Notes: generated from the letters alone by a model not told the origin. A stretch of DNA of 64,000 nt from Bog-473 sp963804055 (GCA_963804055.1 CAWDOU010000012.1:115506-179505); one strand, 5' to 3'; positions 19,249-29,268 are shown, counted from the first letter of the stretch. Program-made: numbers and translations.

Positions 19249-20859
19249 TCAGGGCAGCGACGATGCGGGGGTCTCCGGGAGGACGTCGATCGTGTGCTTG
19301 GGCCCGGTGAACCAGTTCTTGACCGACGCATGCCAGTAGATCCACAGCAGAATCAGGGCTCCCGGGAACACCAGGATCGTGTAGTTCACGAACTTCCACG
19401 AGAAGCCTGAGACCCACGGCACGCCCAGGTTCACATTCGGGAGGAACGCCATGAACGACACGAGGACGATGTCGAGGAGGGCGATGACGGAGAGCCACTT
19501 GTACTTCGACCCGAGGCTCCATTCGCCGCCTTCGAAGCGGTCCCCCATCCGCCAGCGGTGCCAGATCGGCACGGCGAAGCACCAGTACAGGCCGATGACC
19601 CCGATGGAGACGACCGCGTTGAAGGCGACGGGGACGGCCACGCCGTTGACGTTGACCTTGATCAGCGCGGGCGAGGTGAGGATCAGGGCGATCACGGCCA
19701 CGGCGATCACCCCGTACACCGGGACCCGGCGGGAGTTGAGCCGGGCCCACAACTTGTTCCCCGGGACGGCACCGTCGCGGCTGAACGCGAAGAGCATCCG
19801 GGTGCAGCTCGTCATGCAGGCCATGGTGCAGAACAGCTGCCCGACGGTGGCGATGAGGAGCACCGTGCCGCCCCAACGGGAGGTGAGGGCCTGGGCGAAA
19901 ATGGTCGCCACGCCGCCGCCGCCCTTGGTCACGCCGGCCTCGTTCTGGACGGCGAAGAGGAACGAGAGCAGCAGAATCCAGCCGCCGATGGCCGAGTAGA
20001 AGATCGACCGCCAGATGCCCTTCGCGGCCGAATTGGCGGCCGAATGGGTCTCCTCCGACAAGTGGGCCGACGCGTCGTAGCCCGTGATGGTGTACTGCGT
20101 GAGCAGTGCGCCGAGCGGGAGCACAATGAAGATGAAGCCCCAGCCGTTGGTCTTGCCCCCGAAGAACCCGGTGTTGTTCACGGTGGAGGTGAAGACCATG
20201 CTGGCGCTGGCGTGGTGATGGGGCAGGAAGATCAGGATGAGCACGATGGCCGCCGCACCCAGCACGTGCCACCAGACCGAGATGTTGTTGAAGATGCTGA
20301 GCAGGTGGCTCGAGAAGATGTTGATGACGGCGGCGATGATGAGGATCGCGAGGAAGTAGAGGAAGATCGTGTCGAGGTTGCCGGAGGTGTAGCTGCCCGG
20401 CGCGAGGAAGCCGAGCGTGAGGTCGAAGAAGGTGGCGCACCCGTAGGCCACCGAGGCCACAATGGCCAGGAGCCCGATGAGGTTCAACCACCCCGTGTAG
20501 TAGCCGGCCTTCACGCCTCCGAGCTTGGACGCCCACCAGTAGATGCCGCCCGACGTCGGGAAGGCCGACACGAGCTCGGACAGGCAGACCCCGATGCAGA
20601 GCACGAGGGCGGCGAGGATCGGCCAGCCCCAGGCGATGGCGGCGGGGCCGCCGCCGTTCCAGCCGGCGTAGAAGGTGGTGAAACAGCCGGCGAGGATCGA
20701 GATGATCGAGAAGCTGATGGCGAAGTTCGAGAACCCGGACCAGGAGCGGTTCAGTTCCTGCTTGTAGCCCATGCGGGCGAGTTCCTGCTCGTCCACGCTC
20801 AGCGTCGAGAAGTCGACGACTTCCTCCGGGGTGGCTTCGTCTACGACACCTTCAGGCAC
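19249..20859 (-). CDS. APC-superfamily amino acid/amine permease
   Basis: About 536 residues from GTG 20859, chosen because AAGGGG stands 6 bases upstream; an upstream GTG at 20901 is less likely. An acidic N-terminal tail is followed by GYKQELNRSWSGFSNFAISFSIISI, the typical first helix of the eukaryotic-like amino-acid/choline (ACT) branch of APC transporters (GABA, choline, amino acid). About twelve membrane segments follow, with SAFPTSGGIYWWASKLGG in the second helix pair. It heads the operon with the choline-kinase-like and DMGDH-like genes, so an amine such as choline, ethanolamine or a betaine is the likely cargo. Confidence 0.85.
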   Translation of the reverse strand: MPEGVVDEATPEEVVDFSTLSVDEQELARMGYKQELNRSWSGFSNFAISFSIISILAGCFTTFYAGWNGGGPAAIAWGWPILAALVLCIGVCLSELVSAFPTSGGIYWWASKLGGVKAGYYTGWLNLIGLLAIVASVAYGCATFFDLTLGFLAPGSYTSGNLDTIFLYFLAILIIAAVINIFSSHLLSIFNNISVWWHVLGAAAIVLILIFLPHHHASASMVFTSTVNNTGFFGGKTNGWGFIFIVLPLGALLTQYTITGYDASAHLSEETHSAANSAAKGIWRSIFYSAIGGWILLLSFLFAVQNEAGVTKGGGGVATIFAQALTSRWGGTVLLIATVGQLFCTMACMTSCTRMLFAFSRDGAVPGNKLWARLNSRRVPVYGVIAVAVIALILTSPALIKVNVNGVAVPVAFNAVVSIGVIGLYWCFAVPIWHRWRMGDRFEGGEWSLGSKYKWLSVIALLDIVLVSFMAFLPNVNLGVPWVSGFSWKFVNYTILVFPGALILLWIYWHASVKNWFTGPKHTIDVLPETPASSLP

Positions 20860-21068
20860 GTATATCCCCTTTGTTCGGCGGGTCTGTCTCCAGGACTGCA
20901 CCGGCTATTGCGGGCACGATAGCAAGCCGCTTCGTCGCGTGACGGGATTAGTGACCCCGAGGCAGCCGGGAGTCCCTTCCCGCCTGTCAGTATGAATGGA
21001 GTGTCCGGGAATCGCCACCCATGGCGTGGGAAGCGAAGCAATCCGGTGCCCGACGAGGAGGGCCAGCC

Positions 21069-22517
21069 GTGAGGGTCCTCGCCATCGACCAGGGGACCTC
21101 GGCGACCAAGGCGGTCGTCTTCGGCGACCACGGCGAGACCCTGGCCTCCGTCGAAGCAGGCGTGACACCGCGGGCCGTGCCGGGCGGCGGTGTCGAGCAG
21201 GATCCCGAGCAACTCTGGGAGTCCGTGTGCGAGGCGGGGCGGGGCGCCGTCGCACGAGCGGGCGGGGACGTCGCCGCCGTCGGCTTCGCCAATCAGGGGG
21301 AGACGGTGTTGGCCTGGGACCGCACCACGGGACGGCCGCTCAGCACAGCCATCTCCTGGCAGGACCGGCGCGCCGCGACCATCTGCGCCGAGCTGGCTGC
21401 TGCGGCCGGCGACCTGACCCGCACGACCGGGCTGCCCCTCGATCCGTACTTCGCGGCACCGAAGATGCAATGGCTGCGTCGCCACGTCACCGACGAGGGC
21501 GTGGTGACCACGAGCGACGCCTGGCTCGTCCACCGCCTCACCGGTGCCTACGTCACCGACGTCACCACCGCCTCGCGGACGATGTTGCTCGACCTCGGAT
21601 CGCGTACGTGGTCGGCGCCGGCCTGCGCGGCGTTCGGGCTCGACCCGGCCGACCTGCCCGAGGTCGTCGGCAGCGCGCAGGCTGTCGGCCATACCGAGGC
21701 CTTCGGGCCGTCGCTCCCCGTGACCGGTCTCAGTGTCGACCAACAGGCCGCGTTGGTCGGAGAGCACTGCCTCGAACCGGGCGAGTCGAAGTGCACCTAC
21801 GGCACGGGCGCCTTTCTCCTGGCCAATGCCGGCCCGCGGCCCGTCCTGTCGTCGGGTGGCTTGGCCGTCTCGGTGGCCTGGCAGCTCGACGACGGTGCCG
21901 CCTACTGCATGGACGGACAGGTCTACGCCGCCGGCGCCGCCGTCGGCTGGCTGCAGCGTTGGGGATTCCTGCGCCGTCCCCAGGAGCTCGACACCGTTGC
22001 CGGTTCCGTGAACGGCGGCGACGGTGTCACCGTGGTTCCGGCCCTCACCGGCCTCGGCGCGCCATGGTGGCAACCCGACGCCCTGGCCAGCATCACGGGG
22101 ATCGGCCCGGCCACGGAACCCGCGCACGTGGTCCGCGCCACGCTCGAAGGCCTGGCGGCCCAGGTGACCCTGCTGGCCCGCGCCGCCGCCGTCGACCTGG
22201 GCCGCCCTCTCGCGCTCCTCCGGGTCGACGGTGGGCTGACGCGCTCCCGGGTGCTCATGCAGACGCAGGCGGACCTGCTGCAGATTCCCATCGAGGTCGC
22301 CTCCTCGCCGCACGCCACGGCGGCCGGCGTGGGTGCACTGGCCCGCCTCGGCGCGGGCTCCGGTGCCACGTTGGCCGACGCCATCAGGTGGGACGAGCCA
22401 GACGCCCGTTACGAGCCCGCCATCGGCCCCGACGAGGCGGACGAGCGTCTGGCGCGCTTCGAGCGTGCCGTGGCCCGCATCGATGCCACGCGCCCGACGC
22501 CGCGCCCGCCGTCGTGA
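21069..22517 (+). CDS. FGGY-family carbohydrate kinase (glycerol-kinase-like)
   Basis: 482 residues. GTG 21069 is preceded by GAGGAGGG at 5-8 bases, better than the upstream ATG 21021. The phosphate-1 loop VLAIDQGTSATKAVVF opens the protein; SWQDRRAA, KCTYGTGAFLLAN (about 240) and LLRVDGGLTRSRVLMQTQADLL (about 380) match glycerol kinase and related FGGY kinases (Asp in SVDQQAAL near 227 is the likely base). The gene overlaps the next by 4 bases (GTGA) in a kinase, GlpA-like, oxidoreductase unit similar in order to glycerol-use operons of Thermotoga and clostridia. Glycerol is a likely substrate, but another polyol is possible. Confidence 0.8.
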   Translation: MRVLAIDQGTSATKAVVFGDHGETLASVEAGVTPRAVPGGGVEQDPEQLWESVCEAGRGAVARAGGDVAAVGFANQGETVLAWDRTTGRPLSTAISWQDRRAATICAELAAAAGDLTRTTGLPLDPYFAAPKMQWLRRHVTDEGVVTTSDAWLVHRLTGAYVTDVTTASRTMLLDLGSRTWSAPACAAFGLDPADLPEVVGSAQAVGHTEAFGPSLPVTGLSVDQQAALVGEHCLEPGESKCTYGTGAFLLANAGPRPVLSSGGLAVSVAWQLDDGAAYCMDGQVYAAGAAVGWLQRWGFLRRPQELDTVAGSVNGGDGVTVVPALTGLGAPWWQPDALASITGIGPATEPAHVVRATLEGLAAQVTLLARAAAVDLGRPLALLRVDGGLTRSRVLMQTQADLLQIPIEVASSPHATAAGVGALARLGAGSGATLADAIRWDEPDARYEPAIGPDEADERLARFERAVARIDATRPTPRPPS

Positions 22518-23927
22518 ACGACGGGCCGAAGTACGACGTCGCCGTCATCGGCGCCGGGGTGGTCGGCACCGCCATCGCACGCCAGCTCGCCCGGTACCGG
22601 CTCCGCACCGTGGTGCTCGAGCGCGGCCTCGATGTCGGCACCGGCACCTCGAAGGCGAACACCGCCATTCTGCACACCGGCTTCGACACCCAACCGGGCA
22701 GTCTCGAGTCCACGCTGGTCCCGCGCGGGCATGCGCTGCTGAGCGACTACGCACGCGCGGCGGGCATCGCGCTCGAGCCGACGGGAGCCGTCCTCGTGGC
22801 CTGGGACACCGAGCAGGCGGCCCGGCTGGACGACGTGCTCGTCAAAGCCACGGCCAACCGGTACGGGCGCGCCGCTCCGCTGACGATCGAGGAGCTCTAC
22901 ACCCGTGAGCCCCACCTCGCTCCCGGCGCGACGGGCGCCGTCGCCATCCCCGACGAAGCGATCATCTGCCCGTGGAGCCCGAGCATCGCCTTCGCCACCG
23001 AAGCGGTCGGTGCCGGCGTGGAGCTCCGGCTCGGCGTGGAGGTCGGCGACGTGGAGCGGGCGGGCGACGACCCGAGAACGGGCCGAGAGCGGGGACGACT
23101 GGCTGCTGCACACCTCCGGGGGTCCGATCCGATCCGGCTGGGTCGTCAACGCGGCCGGGCTCGGGTCGGACCTCCTCAACCGGCGCTTCGGCCACGAGGA
23201 GTTCACGATCGCCCCCCGGCGGGGCCAGCTCGTCGTGTTCGACAAGCTGGCGCGACCTCTCGTGTCCTCCATTGTGCTGCCCGTGCCCACAGAGCGGACC
23301 AAAGGCGTCCTGGTGGCGCCGACGGTGTACGGCAACGTGCTGGTGGGCCCCACGGCGGAGGACATCGCCGACCCCGAGGACAGCGCCACCACGGCTGCGG
23401 GCCTCGACGCGTTGCTCGACGCGGGCGGCCGCATTGTGCCCGCGCTGGCCGGGGAGGAGGTCACGGCGACGTACGCCGGCGTGCGCGCCGCCACCGAGCA
23501 TCGGGACTACCAGATCACGGTCCACGACGCTGAGCGCTATGCCTGCGTCGGGGGCATCCGGTCCACCGGCCTGACCGCGTCGCTCGCCATCGCCGAGCAC
23601 GTCGTCGCGCAGATGGGGGCGGCGGGGCTCGCGCTGGTCGAGGCGGAGGAGGAGCCGCGGATCCCCTCCATGCCCGAGCTCGGCGAGCGGGCCACGAGGC
23701 CCTTCGAGGACGAGGGCCGGGTGCGGGCCGATCCGGCCTACGGCCGCATCGTGTGCTTCTGCGAACGCGTCACCGAGGGCGAGGTACGCGACGCGCTGCA
23801 CAGCGCGCTCCCCGCCGTCGACCTCGGAGGGGTGCGCCGGCGCACCCGCGCCACCAACGGTCGCTGTCAGGGGTTCTTCTGCGGTGCGGCCATCGCCGCC
23901 CGCCTGGCGCCGGCGGCCAGGGCATGA
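22514..23927 (+). CDS. GlpA-like FAD-dependent glycerol-3-phosphate dehydrogenase with BFD-type [2Fe-2S] domain (frameshifted)
   Basis: Starts at GTG 22514 overlapping the kinase stop. YDVAVIGAGVVGTAIARQLAR is the FAD fold, and GTSKANTAILHTGFD is the DAO/GlpA substrate loop. The C-terminal end reads RIVCFCERVTEGE and later GRCQGFFCG, the CxC/CxxxxC set of the BFD-like [2Fe-2S] domain found in anaerobic-type GlpA. The frame is broken at about 23070-23090 within a GC-rich stretch: upstream sequence ends VGDVERAGD and downstream continues ESGDDWLLHTSGG. The total length is 3n+1, in line with one extra base, giving about 470 residues when corrected. Probably oxidises glycerol-3-phosphate or a similar phosphorylated polyol and passes electrons to the next gene product. 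Confidence 0.75.
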
Positions 23928-25172
23928 GCCGGACCAGCGTGTCGGTGGACGCGCTCGTGGTCGGCGGTGGCCCCGCCGGCCTCGCCGCGGCCACCGCCCT
24001 GCGCACGGGCGGCGCCGGACGCGTGCTGGTGGTGGAGCGGGAGGACCGGGCCGGCGGGATCCCCCGGCTGTGCGAGCACACCGGCTTCGGCCTGCGCGAC
24101 CTGCGCCGGGTCCTGAGCGGTCCGGCGTACGCCCGGCGCTGGGTGGAGCGGGCCACCGCTGCCGGCGCGGACATCCGGACCCGCTCCATGGTGACGGGGT
24201 GGGCGGGCCCGAACCGGGCCGAGGTGACCGGCCCGGACGGGTTGCTCGAAGTGGAGGCGCGCACCGTGGTGTTGGCGACGGGCGCGCGGGAGCGCCCGCG
24301 GGCGGCCCGCCTGGTCCCGGGCACACGTCCCGCGGGGATCTTCACGACCGGCCAGCTCCAGCAGTGGGTGCACGCCCAGCACCTGCCGCTCGGCGGACGG
24401 GCCCTCGTCGTGGGGGCAGAGCACGTCTCGTACTCCGCCCTGCTGACGCTGCGTGACGCCGGTGTCCGCCCGGTGGCCCTGGTCACCGACCTGCCGCACA
24501 CGCAGACCTTCCGCCTCTTCGACCTCGTCGCCCGCGTCGGCCTCCGGGTGCCGGTCTGGACGGGGACGTCCGTCACCGCGGTGCGCGGGCGTACGCGTGT
24601 GGACGAGGTGCTCGTCCGCGGGCCGGATGGCGCCGAGCGCGCCGTGGCCGTCGACGCCGTCGTCTTCACCGGGGACTTCATCCCGGACAACGAGCTGGCC
24701 CGCCTGGCGCACCTCGCCATGGACAGCGGCACCCGGGGCCCCGCCTGCCGCGCTGGACGGCACGACCACATCGCCCGGGATCTTCGCCGCCGGGAACCTG
24801 GTGCACCCGGCCGAGACGGCGGACGTGGCGGCGCAGCGGGCCCGCGCCGTCGGTGACGCCGCCGCCACATGGCTGCGCGCCGGGGGCGCGTCCACCACCG
24901 GGGCGGAACCGGTCCGGCTGCGCGTCACCGATCCCTTGCGCTGGGTCGCTCCCAACCTGGTGGCACCGGGACACGGCCAGGCCGGGTCAGCGCCCGTGCT
25001 CGTGCGCCCACGCACGTTCCTGCGTCATGCCCGTCTCGACGTGACGCAGGGTGACCGGCTGCTCCGCTCTTCTCACGTGCGCCGCATGGTCCCCAACCGG
25101 TCGCACACGCTGGCGCCGGACTTCCTGCACCTCGTGGAGCCCGGAGAGGATGTGCGGCTGTCGGTGTCGTGA
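23924..25172 (+). CDS. NAD(P)/FAD-dependent oxidoreductase, partner of the GlpA-like enzyme (frameshifted)
   Basis: Starts at ATG 23924 within the preceding stop (ATGA). DALVVGGGPAGLAAATALR is the FAD fold, TVVLATGARERPR the ATG motif, and RALVVGAEHVSYSALLTLRDAG the NAD fold. The frame shifts at about 24735-24750: the first part ends near NELARLAHLAMDSGTRG, and the second gives DGTTTSPGIFAAGNLVHPAETAD, the typical FAD-binding end. Length is 3n+1, so one base is extra. The family pairs with GlpA-like dehydrogenases as the electron-transfer subunit (as in the Thermotoga TM1432-TM1433 order). A 70-residue C-terminal tail is not recognised. Confidence 0.7.
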
Positions 25173-25203
25173 GCCGGGCGGTTCCGCCGGGACGTGTCCC
25201 TCG

Positions 25204-25500
25204 CTAGGACATCTCCGCCAGGATCTTGGCCTTCTGCGCGTCGAATTCGGCGTCGGTCAGGATCCCCTGGTCCTTGAGACTCGCCAGCTCCTTCAGCTTG
25301 TTGATCAGGTCGTCGGAGTCCGGCGCGGCAGCGACCGGCTCCGGAGCGGGCGCGGCCTGCTGGGCCGCGGCGTTCTGCTGGGCCGCCGCCTTCTGCTGCT
25401 GATGGCGGCTCACCCCGCCGGCCACCGCGGTCGCCGTACCGGCGATCACTGCTGTTCTCCCAACCGTCCGCAGGACCGGCCGGCGTCGCATCATGGGCAT
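25204..25500 (-). CDS. Small SHOCT-domain protein
   Basis: 98 residues. A basic N-terminus and short hydrophobic segment (TAVIAGTATAVAGG) suggest membrane association; a Gln/Ala-rich middle leads to the C-terminal SHOCT motif LKELASLKDQGILTDAEFDA. SHOCT is a short oligomerisation domain often fused to membrane segments. It is the last of three small genes on the minus strand (26443 to 25204). Confidence 0.75.
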   Translation of the reverse strand: MPMMRRRPVLRTVGRTAVIAGTATAVAGGVSRHQQQKAAAQQNAAAQQAAPAPEPVAAAPDSDDLINKLKELASLKDQGILTDAEFDAQKAKILAEMS

Positions 25501-25530
25501 TGTCGTGCTCCTTCTCTTCCGATTTCGGTT

Positions 25531-25959
25531 CTAGCTCTTCAGTGCGGTGGACAGGTCCTCGAACGCCGCCTCGATGAGGTCGTTCGGGATGCGGGCGCTG
25601 TCGATGAGCACGCCGCCCGAACCGCGGATCGCCTCCACGAGCGGCACGGCCCACAGGTCCTCCCAGAGGATGACCAGCGCGGAGTTCCCCTCCGGCAGGT
25701 TGGCCGCCACGTGGTCGAGGTCCTCCATGTTGACGAGGCCACCGACCTCACCCTCGATGTCGTTGAAGGCGGCGAGCTCGTCCATCTGGTCGAACTCCAG
25801 GCTGACCGTGTCACCGGCCTCGTCCTTGGCCACGAAGACCAGGTCGAGGATGCGCACCGTGCCGCTGGCGACCAGCTTGGCGACCTCCGGGGCGACGTTG
25901 CCGTTGAATTGATTGCCCGGGAAGGCGATCACCGTGTAGCTGACTGGTCCGATTGTCAT
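25531..25959 (-). CDS. DUF1269/DUF6325-like protein
   Basis: 142 residues from ATG 25959, preceded by CAGGAGACACG, which decides the start against an upstream frame opening at 26085. The sequence GPVSYTVIAFPGNQFNG at the N-terminus and VAANLPEGNSALVILWEDLWA near 90 match the DUF6325/DUF1269 group: a ferredoxin-like fold protein of unknown role in actinobacteria, often near SHOCT/PLDc_N membrane proteins, as here. Confidence 0.7.
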   Translation of the reverse strand: MTIGPVSYTVIAFPGNQFNGNVAPEVAKLVASGTVRILDLVFVAKDEAGDTVSLEFDQMDELAAFNDIEGEVGGLVNMEDLDHVAANLPEGNSALVILWEDLWAVPLVEAIRGSGGVLIDSARIPNDLIEAAFEDLSTALKS

Positions 25960-26041
25960 CGTGTCTCCTGTTCTCCTGTGCAGATTTTCGATCGAGCTCT
26001 GTGCATGTGTACGGCCTGCGGGCGTCTGCGTCCAGCCCGGC

Positions 26042-26443
26042 TCAGCCGGCCAGGATCTTGGCCTTCTCGGCCTCGAACTCGGCATCGGTCAGCACGCCCT
26101 TGGCCTTGAGGTCGGCCAGCTTGTGCAGCTGGTCGGCGGACGTCTCGCCGGGGGTGCCGGCCGTCTGCTTGACGTACTGGTCGAAGGCCTTCTGCTGCAG
26201 CGCGGCCTGCTGGGCTGCCCGCTCGTGCATCTTGCCGCCGCGGGCGATCAGGTACACCAGGACGCCGAGGTACGGCATGACGATGATGAAGATCACCCAC
26301 AGGCCCTTGGCCCATCCGCCCATGTCGTGGCTGCGGAAGATGTCGATGAACACCATGAAGAGCAGCCAGATCCAGATGATGAAGAGGAAGAAGTACAGCG
26401 TGGTGAGGAAGATGTCGAGGATGGGATAACTCGAGGCGAGCAT
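26042..26443 (-). CDS. PLDc_N-type membrane protein with SHOCT domain (copy A)
   Basis: 133 residues, ATG 26443 with AAGGAG upstream. Two membrane segments (about 8-32 and 45-66) carry the cardiolipin-synthase N-terminal (PLDc_N) pattern ending LVYLIARGGKMHERAA; the C-terminus is a SHOCT motif (LADLKAKGVLTDAEFEAEKAKIL). It is very similar along its whole length to the gene at 35398-35799. First of a likely three-gene operon. Confidence 0.75.
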   Translation of the reverse strand: MLASSYPILDIFLTTLYFFLFIIWIWLLFMVFIDIFRSHDMGGWAKGLWVIFIIVMPYLGVLVYLIARGGKMHERAAQQAALQQKAFDQYVKQTAGTPGETSADQLHKLADLKAKGVLTDAEFEAEKAKILAG

Positions 26444-26589
26444 GGAATCTCCTTCAGTCGGTGCAGCGTGGTCGTGAGGCGGGCAGGGATCGGGCCCGTG
26501 CCGTGCGGTCGCTCAGCATCGCACATTTGCAATGGGGGTGGTCCAGTCCCGCCGCTCCCAGGCCGGTCCCAGCACCGCCGCCGTGGCCA

Positions 26590-28050
26590 CTACATCCCCT
26601 CTTCGGCGTGGAGCCGGCCGCTCTTGCACGCCGCCGCGAAGGCCTCGTAGTCCCGCTCGTTCTGGTCGGCGTAGGACTCGGCGAACTTGGCCAGGGCCTT
26701 GTCGAAGGTGTCGCTGTTCCCGAGGTACGCCGCCATGGCGAAGCGGTCGCCGGAGCGGGCATGGGCCCGGGCCAGCGTGAGGGCGCACAACTTCCCGTAG
26801 GCCTCCAGGCCTTCGGGCACCACCGTCTCAATGTCGAAGGAGCCCTTCCAGTCCTGCAGCTGGCGCACGTAGTAGTCGTGGGGCGCGCCGTCGAGGCCGT
26901 CGGCGCGCTGCCATCCGAGGAAGATGTCGCTGCTGGCCTGCATGAGGCGCTGGCCGGCCACGACCCGGGCGCCGTGGTTGCCGTAGTGGCTCTTCTTGGT
27001 GAAGCGCTCGAGCACCGATGCCTCGGCCTCCTTGGCCTGCAGGAACAGGACGTCCTCGGGGGCGGTTCCGAGCATGAGGATCACCCAGACGCGGGTGCCG
27101 ACGCTCCCCACGCCGACCACCTTGCGGGCCATCTGGGCGAAGCGGTACCCCTCGAGCAGGTGGCGCCGGTCCGTCGACAACGTCTGGCGGTACCGTCGCA
27201 GCAGGTCGTGGAACATGCCCACGAACTGGTCGGCCTGCACCTCGGGGAACACCTCCTCGACCGGCACGAGGAGCGGCGGGTCGCTGATGATGCGGCGCTC
27301 GCCGTCGACCACGGTGGTCAGCTTGTCGAGCGCCTTCATGCTGTCCTTGGTGCGCGCCTTCTCGAGCACCTTCGTGGCCGTCGCCGCCATGTGCTGCTCC
27401 GCCTTCGAGCCCGAGGCGGCCGCCTGGGACACCAGCGATGTCATCACCTCGGTCGCGTCGACATGGAAGTACCAGACGTCGAGGTTGGACATGGACGCCA
27501 TCTGGCTCATCGCTTCGCGGTAGGCCCGGCCCAGCTCCGTGATGGCGTGGGCGCGCACCGCCTTGGCGTGGCCCCGGTCCCGGCCGGCCACCACGACGCT
27601 GGCCGCCAATCGCTTGACGTCCCACTCCCACGGCCCGGGGTTCGTCTCGTCGAAGTCGTTGCAGTCGAAGACGAGCCGGCGTTCGGGCGACCCGAACACG
27701 CCGAAGTTGGACAGGTGGGCGTCCCCGCAGATCTGGGCCGTGAGCCCCGAGCACGGCGTGGTCGAGAGGTCCGAGGCCATGATGAGGGCGGCGCCGCGGT
27801 AGAAGGCGAACGGTGAGGCCAGCATCCGGCCGTAGCGGATGGGAACCAGCTGCTGCACCCTGGTCGTGGCCTGCTCCTCCAGCAGGGAGACCGGGTCGGG
27901 TCGGTCGGGGCCGGGTTCGAACGTGCCGTGGCTACTCCGCGGCACCGTCGCCCGGGCCTCCTTGCCCATCGCCCGGCACTCCGCCTCGCTCCTGTGCGGG
28001 ACGATCGTGACGGGAGGCTCGGCCAACGGGATCCCTGTCTCCTCAGCCAC
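26590..28050 (-). CDS. DUF2252 family protein
   Basis: 486 residues. GDAHLSNFGVFGSPERRLVFDCNDFDET (about 108-136) and WEWDVKRLAASV are the hallmark of DUF2252, a kinase-like (APH-related) fold of unknown substrate widespread in actinobacteria; HLSN and FDxNDFD resemble the catalytic and metal motifs of phosphotransferases. FYRGAA near 84 and HYGNHGARVVAGQRLMQ near 345 are also conserved. No membrane segment. It is followed by the small-protein group and faces a membrane protein gene divergently. Confidence 0.85.
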   Translation of the reverse strand: MAEETGIPLAEPPVTIVPHRSEAECRAMGKEARATVPRSSHGTFEPGPDRPDPVSLLEEQATTRVQQLVPIRYGRMLASPFAFYRGAALIMASDLSTTPCSGLTAQICGDAHLSNFGVFGSPERRLVFDCNDFDETNPGPWEWDVKRLAASVVVAGRDRGHAKAVRAHAITELGRAYREAMSQMASMSNLDVWYFHVDATEVMTSLVSQAAASGSKAEQHMAATATKVLEKARTKDSMKALDKLTTVVDGERRIISDPPLLVPVEEVFPEVQADQFVGMFHDLLRRYRQTLSTDRRHLLEGYRFAQMARKVVGVGSVGTRVWVILMLGTAPEDVLFLQAKEAEASVLERFTKKSHYGNHGARVVAGQRLMQASSDIFLGWQRADGLDGAPHDYYVRQLQDWKGSFDIETVVPEGLEAYGKLCALTLARAHARSGDRFAMAAYLGNSDTFDKALAKFAESYADQNERDYEAFAAACKSGRLHAEEGM

Positions 28051-28319
28051 ACTGCACCACCTCCCTGGACACGTCGCCGCGTCCTCGTTCCGGGTCCGAG
28101 GCTACGACCACCGGGGACCGCGCCGCGCCGCGGCAGGGCCGAGCACCGTGCGACGGGCCCGCGCCGGGGACCACGCGCCCGGCCCGGATAGCCTTGGACC
28201 CTTTCCCCGCCGCCGACCCGGCGTCACAATGACGCGGTCGGAGGGCAGCGCCGCCGGCCGACGACCGCGGAGCGGCCAGACACACGGAAGCCCGGAGGCG
28301 GGCTGAGACGAGGGGCCCA

Positions 28320-29249
28320 GTGACGGTGGAGCACGACGATCGGAGCGCAGCGGACGACGCCGCGCCCGGCGCCGCGTCCGGGCCCACCCGCCGCGCCCGA
28401 GCCGGAGCGCTGATCGCCAAGCTCATTGATGCCATCCGGCGCGGCGACGACAAGGCCGTCGAGCAGGCGGTCATCCAACTCAGCCGGCGCAGGCGCTGGC
28501 TCGCCCCCCTGGCCCTCATCGTCGGCGCCTTCCTCATGCTCTTCCAGGGCGTGAAGCTCCTCTACACGAACTGGCGCCTGGCGGTGGTGCAGATCATCCC
28601 CGCCATGTGGATCTGGCTGGCCATGCTCGACATCAAGATCCACGTCCTGCACGGCAAGCAGTTCCATGTCGTGCGCGGCCCCATCCTGATCCCGTGCGTC
28701 CTCGGCGTGACGGTGCTGACGGCGGCCAGCTTCTACCTCAACGGCGTGTTCGCCTTCGCCATCGCGGTGCCGGGGCAACCGAAGATCCGCCCCGCCTTCA
28801 GCCGGGCCAACGGGCACCTGCGCGTGATCCTGGCCTGGGGGTGCGGCGTCGGGTTGGCGCTGTCGTTCTCCGCGCTGATCGCCACCCGCTGGGGGCACTG
28901 GCCCTTCGTCATCAGCCAGAGCATCGTCGTCGGCGTCATGATGCTCTGCTACATCGCCGTGCCGGCCCGGCTCGTCGGCGTCGAGAAGAGGGCGCGGTCA
29001 CGCCGGGACACCCTGGCGGCCTCCGCGGTCGGCGGCGCCGTCGGCGCCGTCGTGTGCTCCCCGCCCTACATGCTGGGTCGCATCGGCATCTTGATGCTGG
29101 GCTGGCCCTACGTCTTCTGGTTGGGCGTCGTGCTCATCATCATCGGGGCCACGCTGCAGACCGGCGCCACGAGTGCCGTGAAGGCGGTCAAGTTCTCCGC
29201 CAAGCTCGTCGGCCACCCGGCCGAGGGCACCGGGCCGGTGGCAGGCTGA
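28320..29249 (+). CDS. Unknown multi-spanning membrane protein
   Basis: 309 residues from GTG 28320. A charged N-terminal 60 residues precedes about six to seven membrane segments (62-78, 84-104, 120-145, 165-187, 194-215, 232-250, 262-280). No family could be named. A motif-like WIWLAMLDIKIHVLHGKQFH between segments two and three and AVPGQPKIRPAFSRANGH might be informative to a profile search. It stands alone between divergent and convergent neighbours. Confidence 0.6.
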   Translation: MTVEHDDRSAADDAAPGAASGPTRRARAGALIAKLIDAIRRGDDKAVEQAVIQLSRRRRWLAPLALIVGAFLMLFQGVKLLYTNWRLAVVQIIPAMWIWLAMLDIKIHVLHGKQFHVVRGPILIPCVLGVTVLTAASFYLNGVFAFAIAVPGQPKIRPAFSRANGHLRVILAWGCGVGLALSFSALIATRWGHWPFVISQSIVVGVMMLCYIAVPARLVGVEKRARSRRDTLAASAVGGAVGAVVCSPPYMLGRIGILMLGWPYVFWLGVVLIIIGATLQTGATSAVKAVKFSAKLVGHPAEGTGPVAG

Positions 29250-29268
29250 CCGCCACGCCCGTCCCGCT

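Noticed and set aside
20860..21068. Glycine or guanidine riboswitch before the permease
   Set aside because: Some GGGG/CCGAA pieces look alike, but the conserved core order is not there.
20996..22513. Open frame overlapping the FGGY kinase in another phase
   Set aside because: Upstream part is low-complexity Arg-rich; only the section after 22514 is the real GlpA-like gene.
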